A stretch of DNA of 22,551 nucleotides. It comes from Phallusia fumigata. Taxonomy: Eukaryota > Chordata > Ascidiacea > Phlebobranchia > Ascidiidae. Shown here piece by piece: positions 10,757-19,660 of the stretch. How positions within the stretch are numbered: the stretch's first letter is position 1; every line of letters starts with the position of its first letter. The position numbers were made by a program, and so were the translations under genes. Location of the stretch: NCBI GenBank assembly GCA_008931825.1, contig QXVZ01008074.1, positions 1 through 22,551 on the forward strand, read 5' to 3'. The notes under the pieces are model-generated. The model did no database searches and was not told where the DNA came from. It was given only the letters and a program-made list of their open reading frames with translations.

Positions 10757-11190
10757 GTGTGTGGCCTTGAAAAACCGAATTTCTCCACTGCTTTTTGTAG
10801 TGCAGTTTTTTAATGCATACTCCGGAACTGTTATTCGAAACAGATCTGCAACAAAACTAACAACAGCATTCAAGTTCTTTGTCCAAGCCTAATGAAATAT
10901 TAGGTCGTGTACGATATTACATGTTTACGATTACTACATGTCATTCAAGATTGCTATGACAGTGTGGCAAATGCTACTTTCACTGAGTATTTATCAGTTA
11001 GTTCGCTAATTTTTTTGCCTGGGAGATTTCGTTAATGTATTGATGTGGACACTTCTACCGATGCTGACACCGATTAGTGAACAGAACAAACGTGACATGC
11101 AAAATAGAAAACGCAACATGCAAATCATGCAAAATTCAACACTGGGCTCGCTATTCGTAGCAGCAACGGAGATGTGACTACAAAACTTAG
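10757..11190 (+). repeat. U unit 8, strongly diverged
   Basis: It shares the block order of the other U units: a GCTTTTTGTAGTGCAG remnant of the leucine-rich segment, ATCTGCAACAAAACTAACAAC, GATGTGGACACTTCTACC and GTGACATGCAAAATAG. Divergence is much greater than among units 2-7. It is therefore an older duplicate lying outside the two 5-kb copies. Confidence 0.65.
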
Positions 11191-11324
11191 CTTTAATTTT
11201 AAGTTTTCTTTCACATTTGAATTTCAGCTTATTCAATTCATATTTTAGTTCCTACATAAATCATTAGTGTTTGGTATTGGCGTATTGCTACTTCACAAAA
11301 TGAATATTATACAAACCATAAATC

Positions 11325-11600
11325 AACAATTATCAGCTAAACGGAAGTTTTAACCATCACGATTTGTATTTAGCAATCTGTGTTGTATTCTATTTTACAC
11401 CCAGCAGGTGGTATTACTTACATTAAGCTTAAGGTTTTCTGAGCAGCCGATTTCTATTTCTACACACTTTTTTCAGCACATCACCGGAAAAGAGGTGCTT
11501 GGTGGTCCGAAACAGAATTTAACGAAAATCTGCAACAAAACCAACAAGCTCGTTGTGCATGTGTCCACATTGTATCTATCATTATCGTTCATTTAAGGAT
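11325..11600 (+). repeat. V unit 2
   Basis: It shares CAATTATCAGCTAAACGGAAGTTTT, GAGCAGCCGATTT and ATCTGCAACAAAACCAAC with V units 1 and 3. An open frame at 11,408-11,596 covers it, but the corresponding frame is not kept in the other copies. Confidence 0.55.
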
Positions 11601-12315
11601 ACATATTTTCGCCGCACATTTTACTCCTAGTTTGCTGACACCTTTAACCTTTTGAAACATAAATTCTAGCCGCATAGCGAGGAACTCTGCAACCAACAAA
11701 CTACATATGCTATAAAATATAAGCCGTCAATTATGCAGCAAACAAAAGTTTTTAACGAATGAGATTATAAGCACTATTGAATTAGTTAAAGTTGTGTCAA
11801 AAATGTTTGACAGTAACTACGCCGTAACATTAATCGGCTTTCAAACTTGTTTTCTCGCATCGAATCACGAACTTAGCTTTTGCGAAATAAATTAGAAACA
11901 GAACCAGGAATTCAACGCGATATGTATAGGTTACCATGCGAAGACAGTATAAGTGCACGTTATGAATTTAATGTTAGTAGGACGATCAACTTTCAATTAC
12001 ACGTTTTCCGTAAAGACTATGTTTTATCGAATCCCTATTCTTTCGTATCAGTGATTTTTTTTAAAGCAACTGTCCCGGTTGCGGTACGTTTGTTGTCTAA
12101 CTGACAAAAGCGAAAATGTTATAGTAATAGTTGTATGTTAACGAAAATGCATCTACCAGGATCATTCGATATTTTTAACCAACGAAAATCCGGTAACTTA
12201 ACTTAACCCAAAGCCTTGGAGAGTATTACAATTTGCTCTTGTCGTACTTGAATACGCAAGGACTTCTCCATTTTCTGCAAAACAATAGAAACAGTATCAG
12301 GAATTCAATGCGATA

Positions 12316-12323
12316 ATCTAGTT
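12316..12323. repeat. Target-site duplication, left (ATCTAGTT)
   Basis: Identical to 12,537-12,544. Joining the flanks across one copy restores an uninterrupted segment of the triplicated repeat. Confidence 0.88.
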
Positions 12324-12536
12324 CTGGGATTCCCAAACTTTTTAGTCTGGGACCCCTTTTGATTTCTAAATTTTTTCTGCGCCCCATAACGTTTGACGGA
12401 AAAGGCACTTTAAAACATACCATCTAATTTATTTGACAAGTTTCAACATGACAATATCCAGAAAGCTTGAGACATGAAACCAAGGCAAATGCGCAAAAAG
12501 ACTGGAGAGTCGCGACCCCTAGTTTGGGAAGCTCTG
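12324..12536. mobile_element. hAT-type MITE (213 bases, non-autonomous)
   Basis: The ends are inverted repeats: left CTGGGATTCCCAAACT and, on the reverse strand of the right end, CAGAGCTTCCCAAACT. An exact 8-base duplication ATCTAGTT lies on each side (12,316-12,323 and 12,537-12,544), which is the hAT signature. The subterminal GGGACCCC and GTCGCGACCCC blocks are typical of widespread hAT MITEs whose ends read TTCCCAAACT. There is no transposase frame, so it must have been moved by an enzyme encoded elsewhere. Confidence 0.88.
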
Positions 12537-12544
12537 ATCTAGTT
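12537..12544. repeat. Target-site duplication, right (ATCTAGTT)
   Basis: Exact partner of 12,316-12,323. No mutation separates the two, so the insertion is fairly recent compared with the divergence of the host repeat copies. Confidence 0.88.
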
Positions 12545-13167
12545 TACAACACGTTTAAAGGTTGGTAAAAACAGGATAAGTGCACGCTATACTGTCTTCG
12601 CAGGTTCGGCTCAAAACTAATAGAACTTAATGCTAGTTTGATAACCAACCTTCAACTGCCTTTTTGCACTATTAAATGAGTGGTTTTAATTTTAGTATTC
12701 GCTGTGACATTGCACACCTTGAGTTGTAAAAATGCACCTACTGGGGGCGTATGTTTGACACTTCGCTTAAAAGTCCTTTCCATCTTCTTCTCTCGCATTT
12801 GAACACACAATGACTCAGCTTCTGTTCCCTTTTCTGCGAAACAAAGCAGTAGCAATATCAGAGTTCAATGCCATTTTAGTACCTATATTTGGACATGTAA
12901 AGGCAGGATAGGTGAACATTATACTGTCTCCCCGACCTAAAACTATTCGAAGTAAATGTTAGTTGGATGATCAACTTTTATTTACCTGTTTTCTGCAAGG
13001 ATTCGCGATGCACTTGAAATCTTCTTCCACACGGCTATCGAACACAAACCAATATGTTGAGTTTCAGAAAATTGTTTAATTCAAATTGTTCTGTAAAAAA
13101 TGTTCGGTGTTTGGAATTCGTTTATTGCTCCTTTACAAACTGAATACTATCTACAAACTGAATACTC

Positions 13168-13395
13168 ATGCATACTATAAATAATCAATTATCCGCAAAA
13201 CGAAGTTTTAACAAAATGTACAATACGGATTTGCCTTCAACAATGAGTGTTTTGTTCTGTTGTACTCGCAGTAAGTGGAATCACCTACATTTAGCATTTA
13301 GATTTTCCGAGCAGCCGATTTGTACAGTCTTTTTTTCAACTCCACATCGAAAAGCAGGTGGAACTCTGCAAATAACAAACAAATCTCTGCAATAA
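13168..13395 (+). repeat. V unit 3
   Basis: AATTATCCGCAAAACGAAG, TTAGCATTTAGATTTTCC and GAGCAGCCGATTTGTAC match V units 1 and 2. A 75-codon frame over it is not conserved in the other units. An N follows at 13,412. Confidence 0.55.
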
Positions 13396-13422
13396 ACTAT
13401 GAGTCGTCAATNCTGCTGTAAT

Positions 13423-13640
13423 GATTAGAGCGCTTGAGACCCTTTTCCAGCGGTTTCAATGCACACATTTGTGAGAACGTCCCTCCTAGTCGAATTTCTC
13501 ACAATGCGCCAAAACTCACGCTCTTGTGAGTCCCCGACACATAACGCCTTGTAATGACGGTGTAGCTGCAGCGCGTTCCACCTTGATCCACCAATTGTGC
13601 CCTCCATTTTTTTGCGCCTCATAACGTCCTAACGTTGGGC
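13423..13640. repeat. Hairpin-rich dispersed repeat (SINE or MITE-like)
   Basis: It holds two perfect inverted repeats: TGTGAGAA (13,470-13,477) with TTCTCACA (13,496-13,503), and ACTCAC (13,514-13,519) with GTGAGT (13,526-13,531). It is richer in GC than its surroundings and unrelated to the U or V units. Overlapping frames on both strands are incidental. It has the look of an interspersed element, but I could not define its ends or a target duplication. Confidence 0.45.
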
Positions 13641-13710
13641 AGCTATTTCCGGCTTGGTGATTGTTTCCCCCCAATTGGGTCGCTATTATTTCTTTCACCG
13701 AGCGAAACAA

Positions 13711-13725
13711 ACTCAACTCAACTCA
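13711..13725. repeat. Short tandem repeat (ACTCA)3
   Basis: Three exact head-to-tail copies of ACTCA. It may be the tail or edge of the dispersed repeat at 13,423. Confidence 0.8.
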
Positions 13726-13837
13726 ACGTATTCCGATCAGGATGTTTGTGGCGAGAAATCGGCAAGAAGCGTTTTGTTTGTGGCAGCAAAAAACGAACTA
13801 GTAATGATAAAATTGCGTTTCGCAATGTCGCACCACT

Positions 13838-14257
13838 ATGAATAACAGTTTATTAGGGAGAAGACTTTCCGCACTATATAAAAGCGTGGATGCAGCTGCG
13901 AACACTTGGTTAAGTGGTCCCAGACGTTTGTCCAAGACCTTGAGGCAACAAAACCGCAGTGGTAATCGACCTGGGTTCAAATACTGAAAATAAACGTTTT
14001 TTTTATTGCGGGTCAAATCCCAGTTATTGTCAACTTTCTTAAATGCCATCGTCAGGTATGAAGTGATTTTAAAACATACTTTGATTTACGCATATACCAA
14101 CAACTTGTTTTCATTCGCTTAAAACCACATTTTATACATTTTTTTAGTCTTCCAGTTTGGTATCGGAGAACCAAAACTCTTCGCATCACCAAAAAGTGAT
14201 TATTCTCAACTTCACAACACTTGCACAACTGATGAAAAAAGGAACGCCCTAATGTGA
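13838..14257 (+). CDS. Candidate small two-exon gene, unknown function
   Basis: ATG 13,838 (A at -3) opens a 49-codon frame. A donor G/GTAATC after 13,961 would join it to an acceptor TTTTTTTAG before 14,148 in matching phase, giving 77 residues and a TGA at 14,255-14,257. The first exon is rich in Arg, Ser and Leu, including S-G-P-R-R-L-S-K-T-L-R. The second reads F-Q-F-G-I-G-E-P-K-L-F-A-S-P-K. No domain, signal peptide or membrane segment was recognised. Further + strand exons are possible: donor GTAAGG at 14,343 and acceptor TTTCAG before 14,501. The same DNA carries tRNA-like A and B boxes, so a SINE is the main alternative. Confidence 0.3.
13875..13884 (+). promoter_or_regulatory. TATA-box-like TATATAAAAG
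   Basis: A perfect TATA-type motif. If it is used, transcription would start near 13,905, downstream of the candidate ATG at 13,838, so the motif and that start codon compete. It could be chance within coding sequence. Confidence 0.3.
13907..13984 (+). repeat. tRNA-like A and B boxes (possible SINE head)
   Basis: TGGTTAAGTGGT (13,907-13,918) matches the A box at 10 of 12 positions. GGTTCAAATAC (13,974-13,984) matches the B box apart from one position. The T-stem around the B box does not pair, so this is not a working tRNA. A second B-like GGGTCAAATCCC lies at 14,010-14,021 after a T-run, which suits a degenerate tRNA-derived SINE. Confidence 0.35.
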
Positions 14258-15100
14258 TTTTGCCCCGGGCTGTTGTGGCTCGCACTTTGACAATTGCGAC
14301 AAACCTCGAAACCATAACATAGAGTGGTTGAAAAAGTTGTAAGGTGAAAAAGTATGTTGTGAGGCACAAGAGACTAGAAAAGCATGAGGCGTATATTCGG
14401 GATGGCGTTTTTGGTTTGCTGCATTTGGTAAGACTAAGACCATGTTTGTTTTGTCTAGAATATACAGCAGTTTATATGTTTATCAGGCACGCAATATGTT
14501 TCAGTGCCTCGGTCGCAGCGAAAGAGATTTCTTCACAACGCACCAAGCGTCAAACATCAGGTACCGTAATCAGAGGCTGGTAAAACTACCTTTGTTGAAA
14601 GCATAACTGACAGATAAACTTGGGCATAGTGTATACATTGTACTGCTCTGATAGTGACAACAGCGATTTTCGTTTACAAAAGGATGTATTCACTATAAAC
14701 AGGTTCTCTGGCATTTATGTTCTTTTAATAAAGCTGCTTTTTAAGTCTGTGTCTTCTGTTCCTTTATGGTAAAACCACGTTTTCTTAACAAAGCAATGTC
14801 GTTAGAGTGGGTTTCCAGCTAAGTAAAATTCGAAAGATAAATGCAGAACAGATTTTGCGGACGTGACACAAAGGACAAACGCAAGCGGAAAGGTGGCAAT
14901 TAGCAAATGTCGCCAACAGGGCAAAATGATATCTGTGAGTAGCTTTATGTAGATAGACCGGCACAGTGCCTACAACCTTATGTTATCAAACTTCGGTCAC
15001 TAAATGTACGAAATTTATTTCACCTCATACCTTCAGCACAAACAATCCATTAATGTTTGATTGTTCAGAAGGATTTAGAATGAAATTTTCCGTTTTTAGG
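14258..15100. other. Possible 3' UTR, then interval with no supported gene
   Basis: 14,258-14,726 could be the 3' UTR of the candidate gene at 13,838, or hold its further exons: 14,501-14,558 and onward reads C-L-G-R-S-E-R-D-F-F to a TAA near 14,604. From 14,750 to 15,100 I see no coding exon I can defend. A GTGAGT site follows a short ATG frame at 14,907. Confidence 0.3.
14727..14732 (+). terminator. Polyadenylation signal AATAAA
   Basis: AATAAA is followed within 15-35 bases by a GT-rich stretch (GTCTGTGTCTTCTGTTCC), the usual layout of a cleavage and polyadenylation site. It would end a + strand transcript, most simply the candidate gene at 13,838. Confidence 0.5.
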
Positions 15101-15106
15101 TTGGAT

Positions 15107-15185
15107 CACGTGGTCGCAGTGGTCACAATGCATGACGTCATTCAGTGGGCGGCATCAGCTTCGGTCACGTGCTTGTAGAACCAAT
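15107..15185. promoter_or_regulatory. Promoter-like cluster: E-boxes, CRE, GC-box, CCAAT
   Basis: In 79 bases stand CACGTG (15,107), TGACGTCA (15,133), GGGCGG (15,147), CACGTG (15,166) and CCAAT (15,181). These are consensus sites of the USF/MYC, CREB/ATF, SP/KLF and NF-Y families, and such close spacing is typical of proximal promoters. GC content is locally high. It faces a donor-ended candidate exon (to 15,264) on the + strand. Activity on the - strand is also possible. Confidence 0.55.
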
Positions 15186-15189
15186 CAAG

Positions 15190-15264
15190 TGGCGTTCTGG
15201 TTTCGGTTTTGCCGCGGACTTCGAGTCGAACGGAGGAGATGCGATGAAGAAAATAACAACCAAG
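15190..15264 (+). other. Candidate 5' exon (uncertain)
   Basis: Downstream of the promoter-like cluster, ATG 15,244 opens M-K-K-I-T-T-K and is followed by a good donor, AAG/GTAAGA. The phase would allow joining to the protease exon at 15,936, but the product would lack a signal peptide. Either a further exon lies between, or this belongs to another transcript. A short ATGCGATGA overlaps upstream at 15,239. Confidence 0.3.
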
Positions 15265-15935
15265 GTAAGAATGACAATCAAATGCATCAAGAAAATGCAC
15301 CAAGTTTAGATTTGTTAGCGTATAGAGGAGTGATTCTCAAACTGTGGGCCGCTAGATTTTCCAAGTGAGCAGGGAAACATTCGTTTTTGCAGAGTTCAAC
15401 TTAAAACCCAAAAACGGGAGTAAAAGTAAACAGACTTTAAGGGCTTAATGCAGCAATGCATGACAGCATTGGAACGTCTGTTTCGTCTTGTTTGTTGCCG
15501 AACGAATCCTCAACTATCACAAACTTTTGTAATTTTTACCTACAACGTGTCCTACGAAAAAAACAGTCCGTTAGTGTGCAGTAAGCTTAAAAACAGTTTT
15601 TTATTGTGCAACTGGCACAGCCACTAGAACCAGTATTGTACACGTTTTTCCAATTCAAATTTAAGTAAAACGTTGGTTCTTTAGCAAAAACTATAATATC
15701 CAAATAAGAAGCTAGATCGGTTGCAGCAAATTAAACAGCTCAATGACGGGTTTTTATTTTAAAGCGCATATTTTGCAGAACAAAGCATTTCAACAACTCC
15801 AAGCGCCTTTTTAACAGCTCAAAACAAAGAAGAAACCCACACAACATCTGCACCGCCACTGTCAGCCGCCACGCATGTATGTATTTTGAATATTGAAAAG
15901 CCAAAAAGTATTTTAACTTCACAAACTGGCCCCAG

Positions 15936-18080
15936 ATATCACAACCAGTCACGTGTCCGTGGTCATGTGACCCGAGTGCGACACCTTGCGGACGAACAAA
16001 GACACAAACCACGGTGAAAAAAATTGTCGGAGGACGCACAGCACAAAAACATGCTTGGCCGTGGCAGGTACCAAATGTACATACTACCCTCTCTTTGCAC
16101 TAAACCTTTTTTCTATAATAAGCACATGTATTTGAATATACTATCCTGAGATAATTTCTATGTTTCAGGTCAGCTTATGGAGAGATGACATGCTTGTATG
16201 TGGAGCAACGATTATATGCAAAGCCTGGGTACTGACAGCAGCACATTGCTTCGTTAACCTTGCTAACATGCGGTTCAGGTGGGGATTTTGTGTGCGTTAC
16301 CTTAGATCTCGGGTAGGAGATATTTTGGGCCGAAACTCCTCTCAGCTTAGAAACTATGTCCTTTTGCTTGGGTTTTCTTGTGCGATAATTTGCATCATTT
16401 ACCCCAAGACGTCGTCTTTGGTGTAAGCTGTAGTACTCTGCAACAATTGGACAGGGTAACCTTTACGGTGCATTTTGAATGTCGGTAGTTCGTGGTCAGG
16501 GGAATATTTTGTGTGAGAACATGATTAAAGGGTAGATGGTACATGTGATATCTTGTTGTCTTACAGATATGACAGGTTATCGATGCGACTAGGCGACTAC
16601 AGCCGCAACAAGAATAACACTGACGTCATTGAAGTCCCCATAAACAGAAATGACGTCACCACACATCCAAGATACAATGTATTGGTACGTCTGTATACAC
16701 CACGACTGCTGTTGCTTGACTGTTAAATTTTCCAAACCCAATTTATGACCACGTGCCCTTGCCGCTTAAAAACACAGATTTTTCTAGACCGTTTCCCACT
16801 TTTCCCACTTGCTAATATGGACAAGATCCCTTTATCATTTAATGATATACAGCGACAAAGAATAAAGAGAGTGGCTAGCCTTGTCATTTTGCGACATACG
16901 TTACACAGAGAAAAACATACGACGTCGCACTGATTCGAATACAGAAGTCTATCAAGTTTTCGCAATCAATGAAGCCAGCATGCTTACCCGATTATTTCAG
17001 TCTCTCAGTTCAGCCAGGAGAGACGTGCACGGCGCTGGGTTGGGGACACACGAAAGGTAGGAAAGGTCTGAAAATAAACAATGGCATTATTGGGATAGAG
17101 ATCACATTTTGAAATCGTTAAGTAAGAGTATTTTTGTATTGTCTGCTGTGGTGTACCGTGTTGATGTATACGTATTTGTACAAAAGTAGCTAAACTGATG
17201 TTTCGGAGTTCTAAGCAGCCCTCCAGTGACCAGTAAAGTACATTTACACTTCTGACAGGAGTTGGACCATCCAATGCTTACTTGAAACAACTCTCTATGA
17301 CTGTGATTCATAATGACAAGTGCCGATCGGCTTATTCGTACACCTCCACTTTTATGATTCTGTGTGCAGGTGGAGTTTTTAACCAGGATACTTGCGCGGT
17401 AAGTGGGGATGGCGTACTGGTTTTGTTTTGTTGAAAAAATCAACTCACATTGGTTTAAATTTAAAATAACATCATATAAGATTTCAAACAGCCTATTTCG
17501 CTATTGTAATCTGAAACAGTCACTAGGTAGTTAACGACAGTGAATTTTAAAACTTATCAATTCAGGGCGATTCGGGAGGTCCCTTACTGTGCAAGTCAAC
17601 AACAACGGGTCGATGGGAAGTCCAGGGAATTATCAGTTTCGGGTCTCATATTTGCGGAAAAAAGGGATCACCAGCACTTTTTATGCAGGTAGGTCACATT
17701 AAAACATGTCCTAGAAATTGTGTTTTGACCCGAATAATCCTTTTTTACTTTTGAGCCCCGCTACACTTTTGCCTATTGCGTCAGTAGTTAAACGTTCCTG
17801 TTCAGTAGGATACAGAATGGATTTTACATACAGACACAAAAAGGCTCAGGTAAACCTGGCCCCCTCGGCAAAAACGTTACAAAATGTCGTAAAAATATTG
17901 TTACCTGCGACAACGGTCGCTATTTAAAGTCGGCTAATTACCTACGTCACTATGATTTTAGACTTCTGCACGTAATTTTTTCAAAATCTGTTCTAGGTGT
18001 CTTTTTTTCTGCCCTGGATTCAAACGGTGATGAACAGCACGTGTTCTGCGTGGAACAAGAGCTCGCAACGTGTGGGATAA
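15936..18080 (+). CDS. Trypsin-like serine protease (S1 family), 7 exons, 5' end missing
   Basis: Exons: 15936-16067, 16169-16278, 16567-16684, 16909-17056, 17259-17398, 17566-17688, 17997-18080. All have GT-AG borders and agreeing phases. A 29-residue pro-segment with three Cys ends V-K-K before I-V-G-G, the activation cleavage site. The mature domain is 255 residues: His41 in T-A-A-H-C, Asp96 in Y-D-V-A-L-I, Ser190 in G-D-S-G-G-P. Asp184, six residues before the Ser, equals chymotrypsin Asp189 and predicts cleavage after Lys or Arg. Cys pairs equivalent to 42-58, 136-201, 168-182 and 191-220 are present; Cys of P-C-G-R should pair with K-P-A-C-L, holding pro-segment and catalytic chain together. 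It ends V-S-F-F-L-P-W-I-Q-T-V-M, the usual C-terminal helix, plus a short tail. Three N-glycosylation sequons (N-N-T, N-S-T, N-K-S) fit secretion. Oddities are Phe for Trp215, Ala for Gly226, and extra Cys in I-I-C-K and S-T-C-S. The signal exon was not found. Confidence 0.93.
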
Positions 18081-18153
18081 AACCACAAAACCAACAAACA
18101 AGAAACATTTTTGCAAACAAATGGCAGACAAACCTGCTAGCGCACTTAACTTT

Positions 18154-18159
18154 ATTAAA
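18154..18159 (+). terminator. Polyadenylation signal ATTAAA for the protease gene
   Basis: This is the commonest variant signal, 74 bases after the protease stop codon, giving a short 3' UTR. A second candidate (AATAAA within GAAATAAAAAG near 18,967) is much farther away. Confidence 0.45.
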
Positions 18160-18879
18160 TTATAATATTTATTTGAATTTAAAAGTGAAGTCGTCTCGCA
18201 AAGCCAGTTAACCAAGCAACATCTTGTTTCTAAACGGCGTTTTGTACATTATACTCTCGTGCGGTTCTTAACTCAGTACAGTTGGTGTCTAGTGCTGCTT
18301 ACACGTTTACAGTCTGATTTAAGTTAAAGGTAAACAGCATGTTATTTTGTGTTTCTTTGTTATGAAGCAATTTTGTTGCACTGCCATGCATTTTAATACC
18401 CATAATAATACTGGCACGCCGCGTTATCAAATTAAATGTTTAACCCAACAGGGGGCAGATACAGGTATCCTTGTTACGTTTTTTTTTAGGAAAACTAACA
18501 AGACTGTTGTACAGCTACTGGGTTCTCAGTAGCCTTGTGCGCACAAGCATTTCAGGATCTGCGTCTTTTTTTCAGACTAGCTTACCAAGCTCAGTACAAA
18601 CATTTTTCCATAACACCCGTTTATGACTGATGTAGTGCCTATTGGTTTGGTCTTAAGACTTACTACTGAAATCCCAATTGACGGGTCGGTACACACAAAT
18701 CTGTACAAAGCGCTTTAACGCAAAAAGCTTTAACCAAGGGTGTCGATCGACACGTTTCTGTGTTAAAGGTTCGTTGATCGTCCTTAGGCACATATCGAAA
18801 GAATATGCTCGATTCGGGGTTCCAACAACTATACAAATGCCAGGAAGAGAAAAGATTAGAGAACAAATTGGGACAGTTT

Positions 18880-18895
18880 CATTTTCATGAAAATG
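18880..18895. repeat. Perfect 16-base palindrome
   Basis: CATTTTCATGAAAATG is its own reverse complement and can form a hairpin or cruciform. A tandem repeat follows six bases later. Confidence 0.8.
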
Positions 18896-18900
18896 TACTT

Positions 18901-18922
18901 TGTACAAGAAATGTACAAGAAA
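18901..18922. repeat. 11-base tandem repeat (TGTACAAGAAA)2
   Basis: Two exact copies. GTACAA also occurs just upstream in reverse sense (TTTGTAC at 18,899), so the group may fold. Confidence 0.75.
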
Positions 18923-19386
18923 CACGACAAAGTGCTGCCTACGAATTTATTTCATTAGGTTCGAAATAAAAAGTGCAGCGCACGCAAAAACACAGATTGC
19001 CCACGAAACTGACGGCCAAATGTAACAGGCTTTATAAATTACGGCGAAAGGAGTATGTTTATAAACGGTCTTCAAGCCAAGAATTTTAATTCTGTAATGG
19101 CAAAATGTGGCTTAACCACACGCAGAAAATGTATCAAAGTTTTTGTGGGTTTAAATGTCTTCCTTGGTCGGTTCCCTGATAATAATTCAGATGAAAAACA
19201 TATCAGATAAGAGAAGAAAATGAGTAGTGCGTAAGACAGTAATACTTTACTTTTAGTAAATTGTTTTGGCAACATTTACAGATTTTAAAGTCACCAAACG
19301 ATGCAAAAGCGTTTCAAAGCAATACAGATCATTGATAACCGAATAAAACATAACTCCCAATTGGCAAAGTCATCATGCCATCCTTC

Positions 19387-19660
19387 GGGCGTGGTGAATT
19401 GGAAGCAAGCTGCAGTAAAATGCATAGAAACACAATTTACTGCAGCCTTTGGTCTACGCTTCAAGACACAGGTCCTTAGGATAACCAACGACTTTGCGTC
19501 CCTACCAAAGTGCAGTGATACAAGAGACCAACAACAATATGTATAAAATTTAAAGCAACGCCTTTAATAACCCTTTAGGCATAGCACACTGAAGGCAAGC
19601 TGAAGTAAAATGCATCGAAATGCAAATTACTGCAACTTTTGGTCTACGCCTCAAAGCGCT
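19387..19660. repeat. Duplicated foldback element, 190-base period
   Basis: 19,387-19,470 recurs at 19,577-19,660. The first copy contains a perfect 9-base inverted repeat, TGCAGTAAA with TTTACTGCA, spaced by 16 bases. In the second copy single changes weaken it. Both continue into TTTGGTCTACGC. A frame over copy 1 (19,301-19,546 +) is partly matched in copy 2 but with many residue changes and an early stop, so a transposable foldback element is likelier than coding exons. Confidence 0.55.

Larger units (their letters stand above)
11880..13050 (+). repeat. Triplicated ~450-550-base segment
   Basis: Three diverged direct copies start near 11,888, 12,284 and 12,843. Each has an A-rich start, (A/C)AGGAATTCAA or AGAGTTCAATGC, then AAGTGCACG or GGTGAACAT, TAATGTTAG or TAAATGTTAG, and a TTCAA(T/C)-rich end. 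The middle copy is interrupted by the MITE at 12,324-12,536. The frames over them (11,880-12,104 +, 12,652-12,855 -) do not correspond between copies. Confidence 0.6.

Noticed and set aside
1..13400. CRISPR array or bacterial repeat system
   Set aside because: Repeats are long, diverged and nested, with no short regular repeat-spacer pattern, and the neighbouring genes are spliced animal genes.
13907..13984. Functional tRNA gene
   Set aside because: A and B boxes are present but the T-stem and acceptor stem do not pair.
14052..14369. 105-codon - strand frame with several Cys
   Set aside because: The region has few stops in any frame, I found no splice or promoter context on this strand, and it opposes a + strand candidate with a polyadenylation signal.
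15740..16039. 99-codon - strand frame over the protease pro-segment
   Set aside because: It lies antisense to the first protease exon, whose I-V-G-G site, phase and splice donor are well supported, and shows no domain of its own.
16621..16663. Two TGACGTCA sites inside a protease exon
   Set aside because: They encode conserved-frame residues of the exon and are probably coincidental.
17718..17927. Frame with GATACAGAATGGATT read as the last protease exon (D-T-E-W-I)
   Set aside because: It needs an unusual TAG acceptor and lacks the Val and Tyr before W-I. The exon at 17,997 gives a full V-S-F-F-L-P-W-I in the right phase.
18444..18457. CTCF-like motif CCCAACAGGGGGCAG
   Set aside because: A single short match without supporting context; chance is likely, and it is unclear whether this lineage uses CTCF.
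18653..18925. Overlapping frames on both strands (90 and 70 codons)
   Set aside because: No recognisable domain, no splice context, and the frames merely mirror each other.
19301..19546. 81-codon + strand frame in the intergenic stretch
   Set aside because: It spans a duplicated foldback element whose second copy has an early stop and many residue changes.
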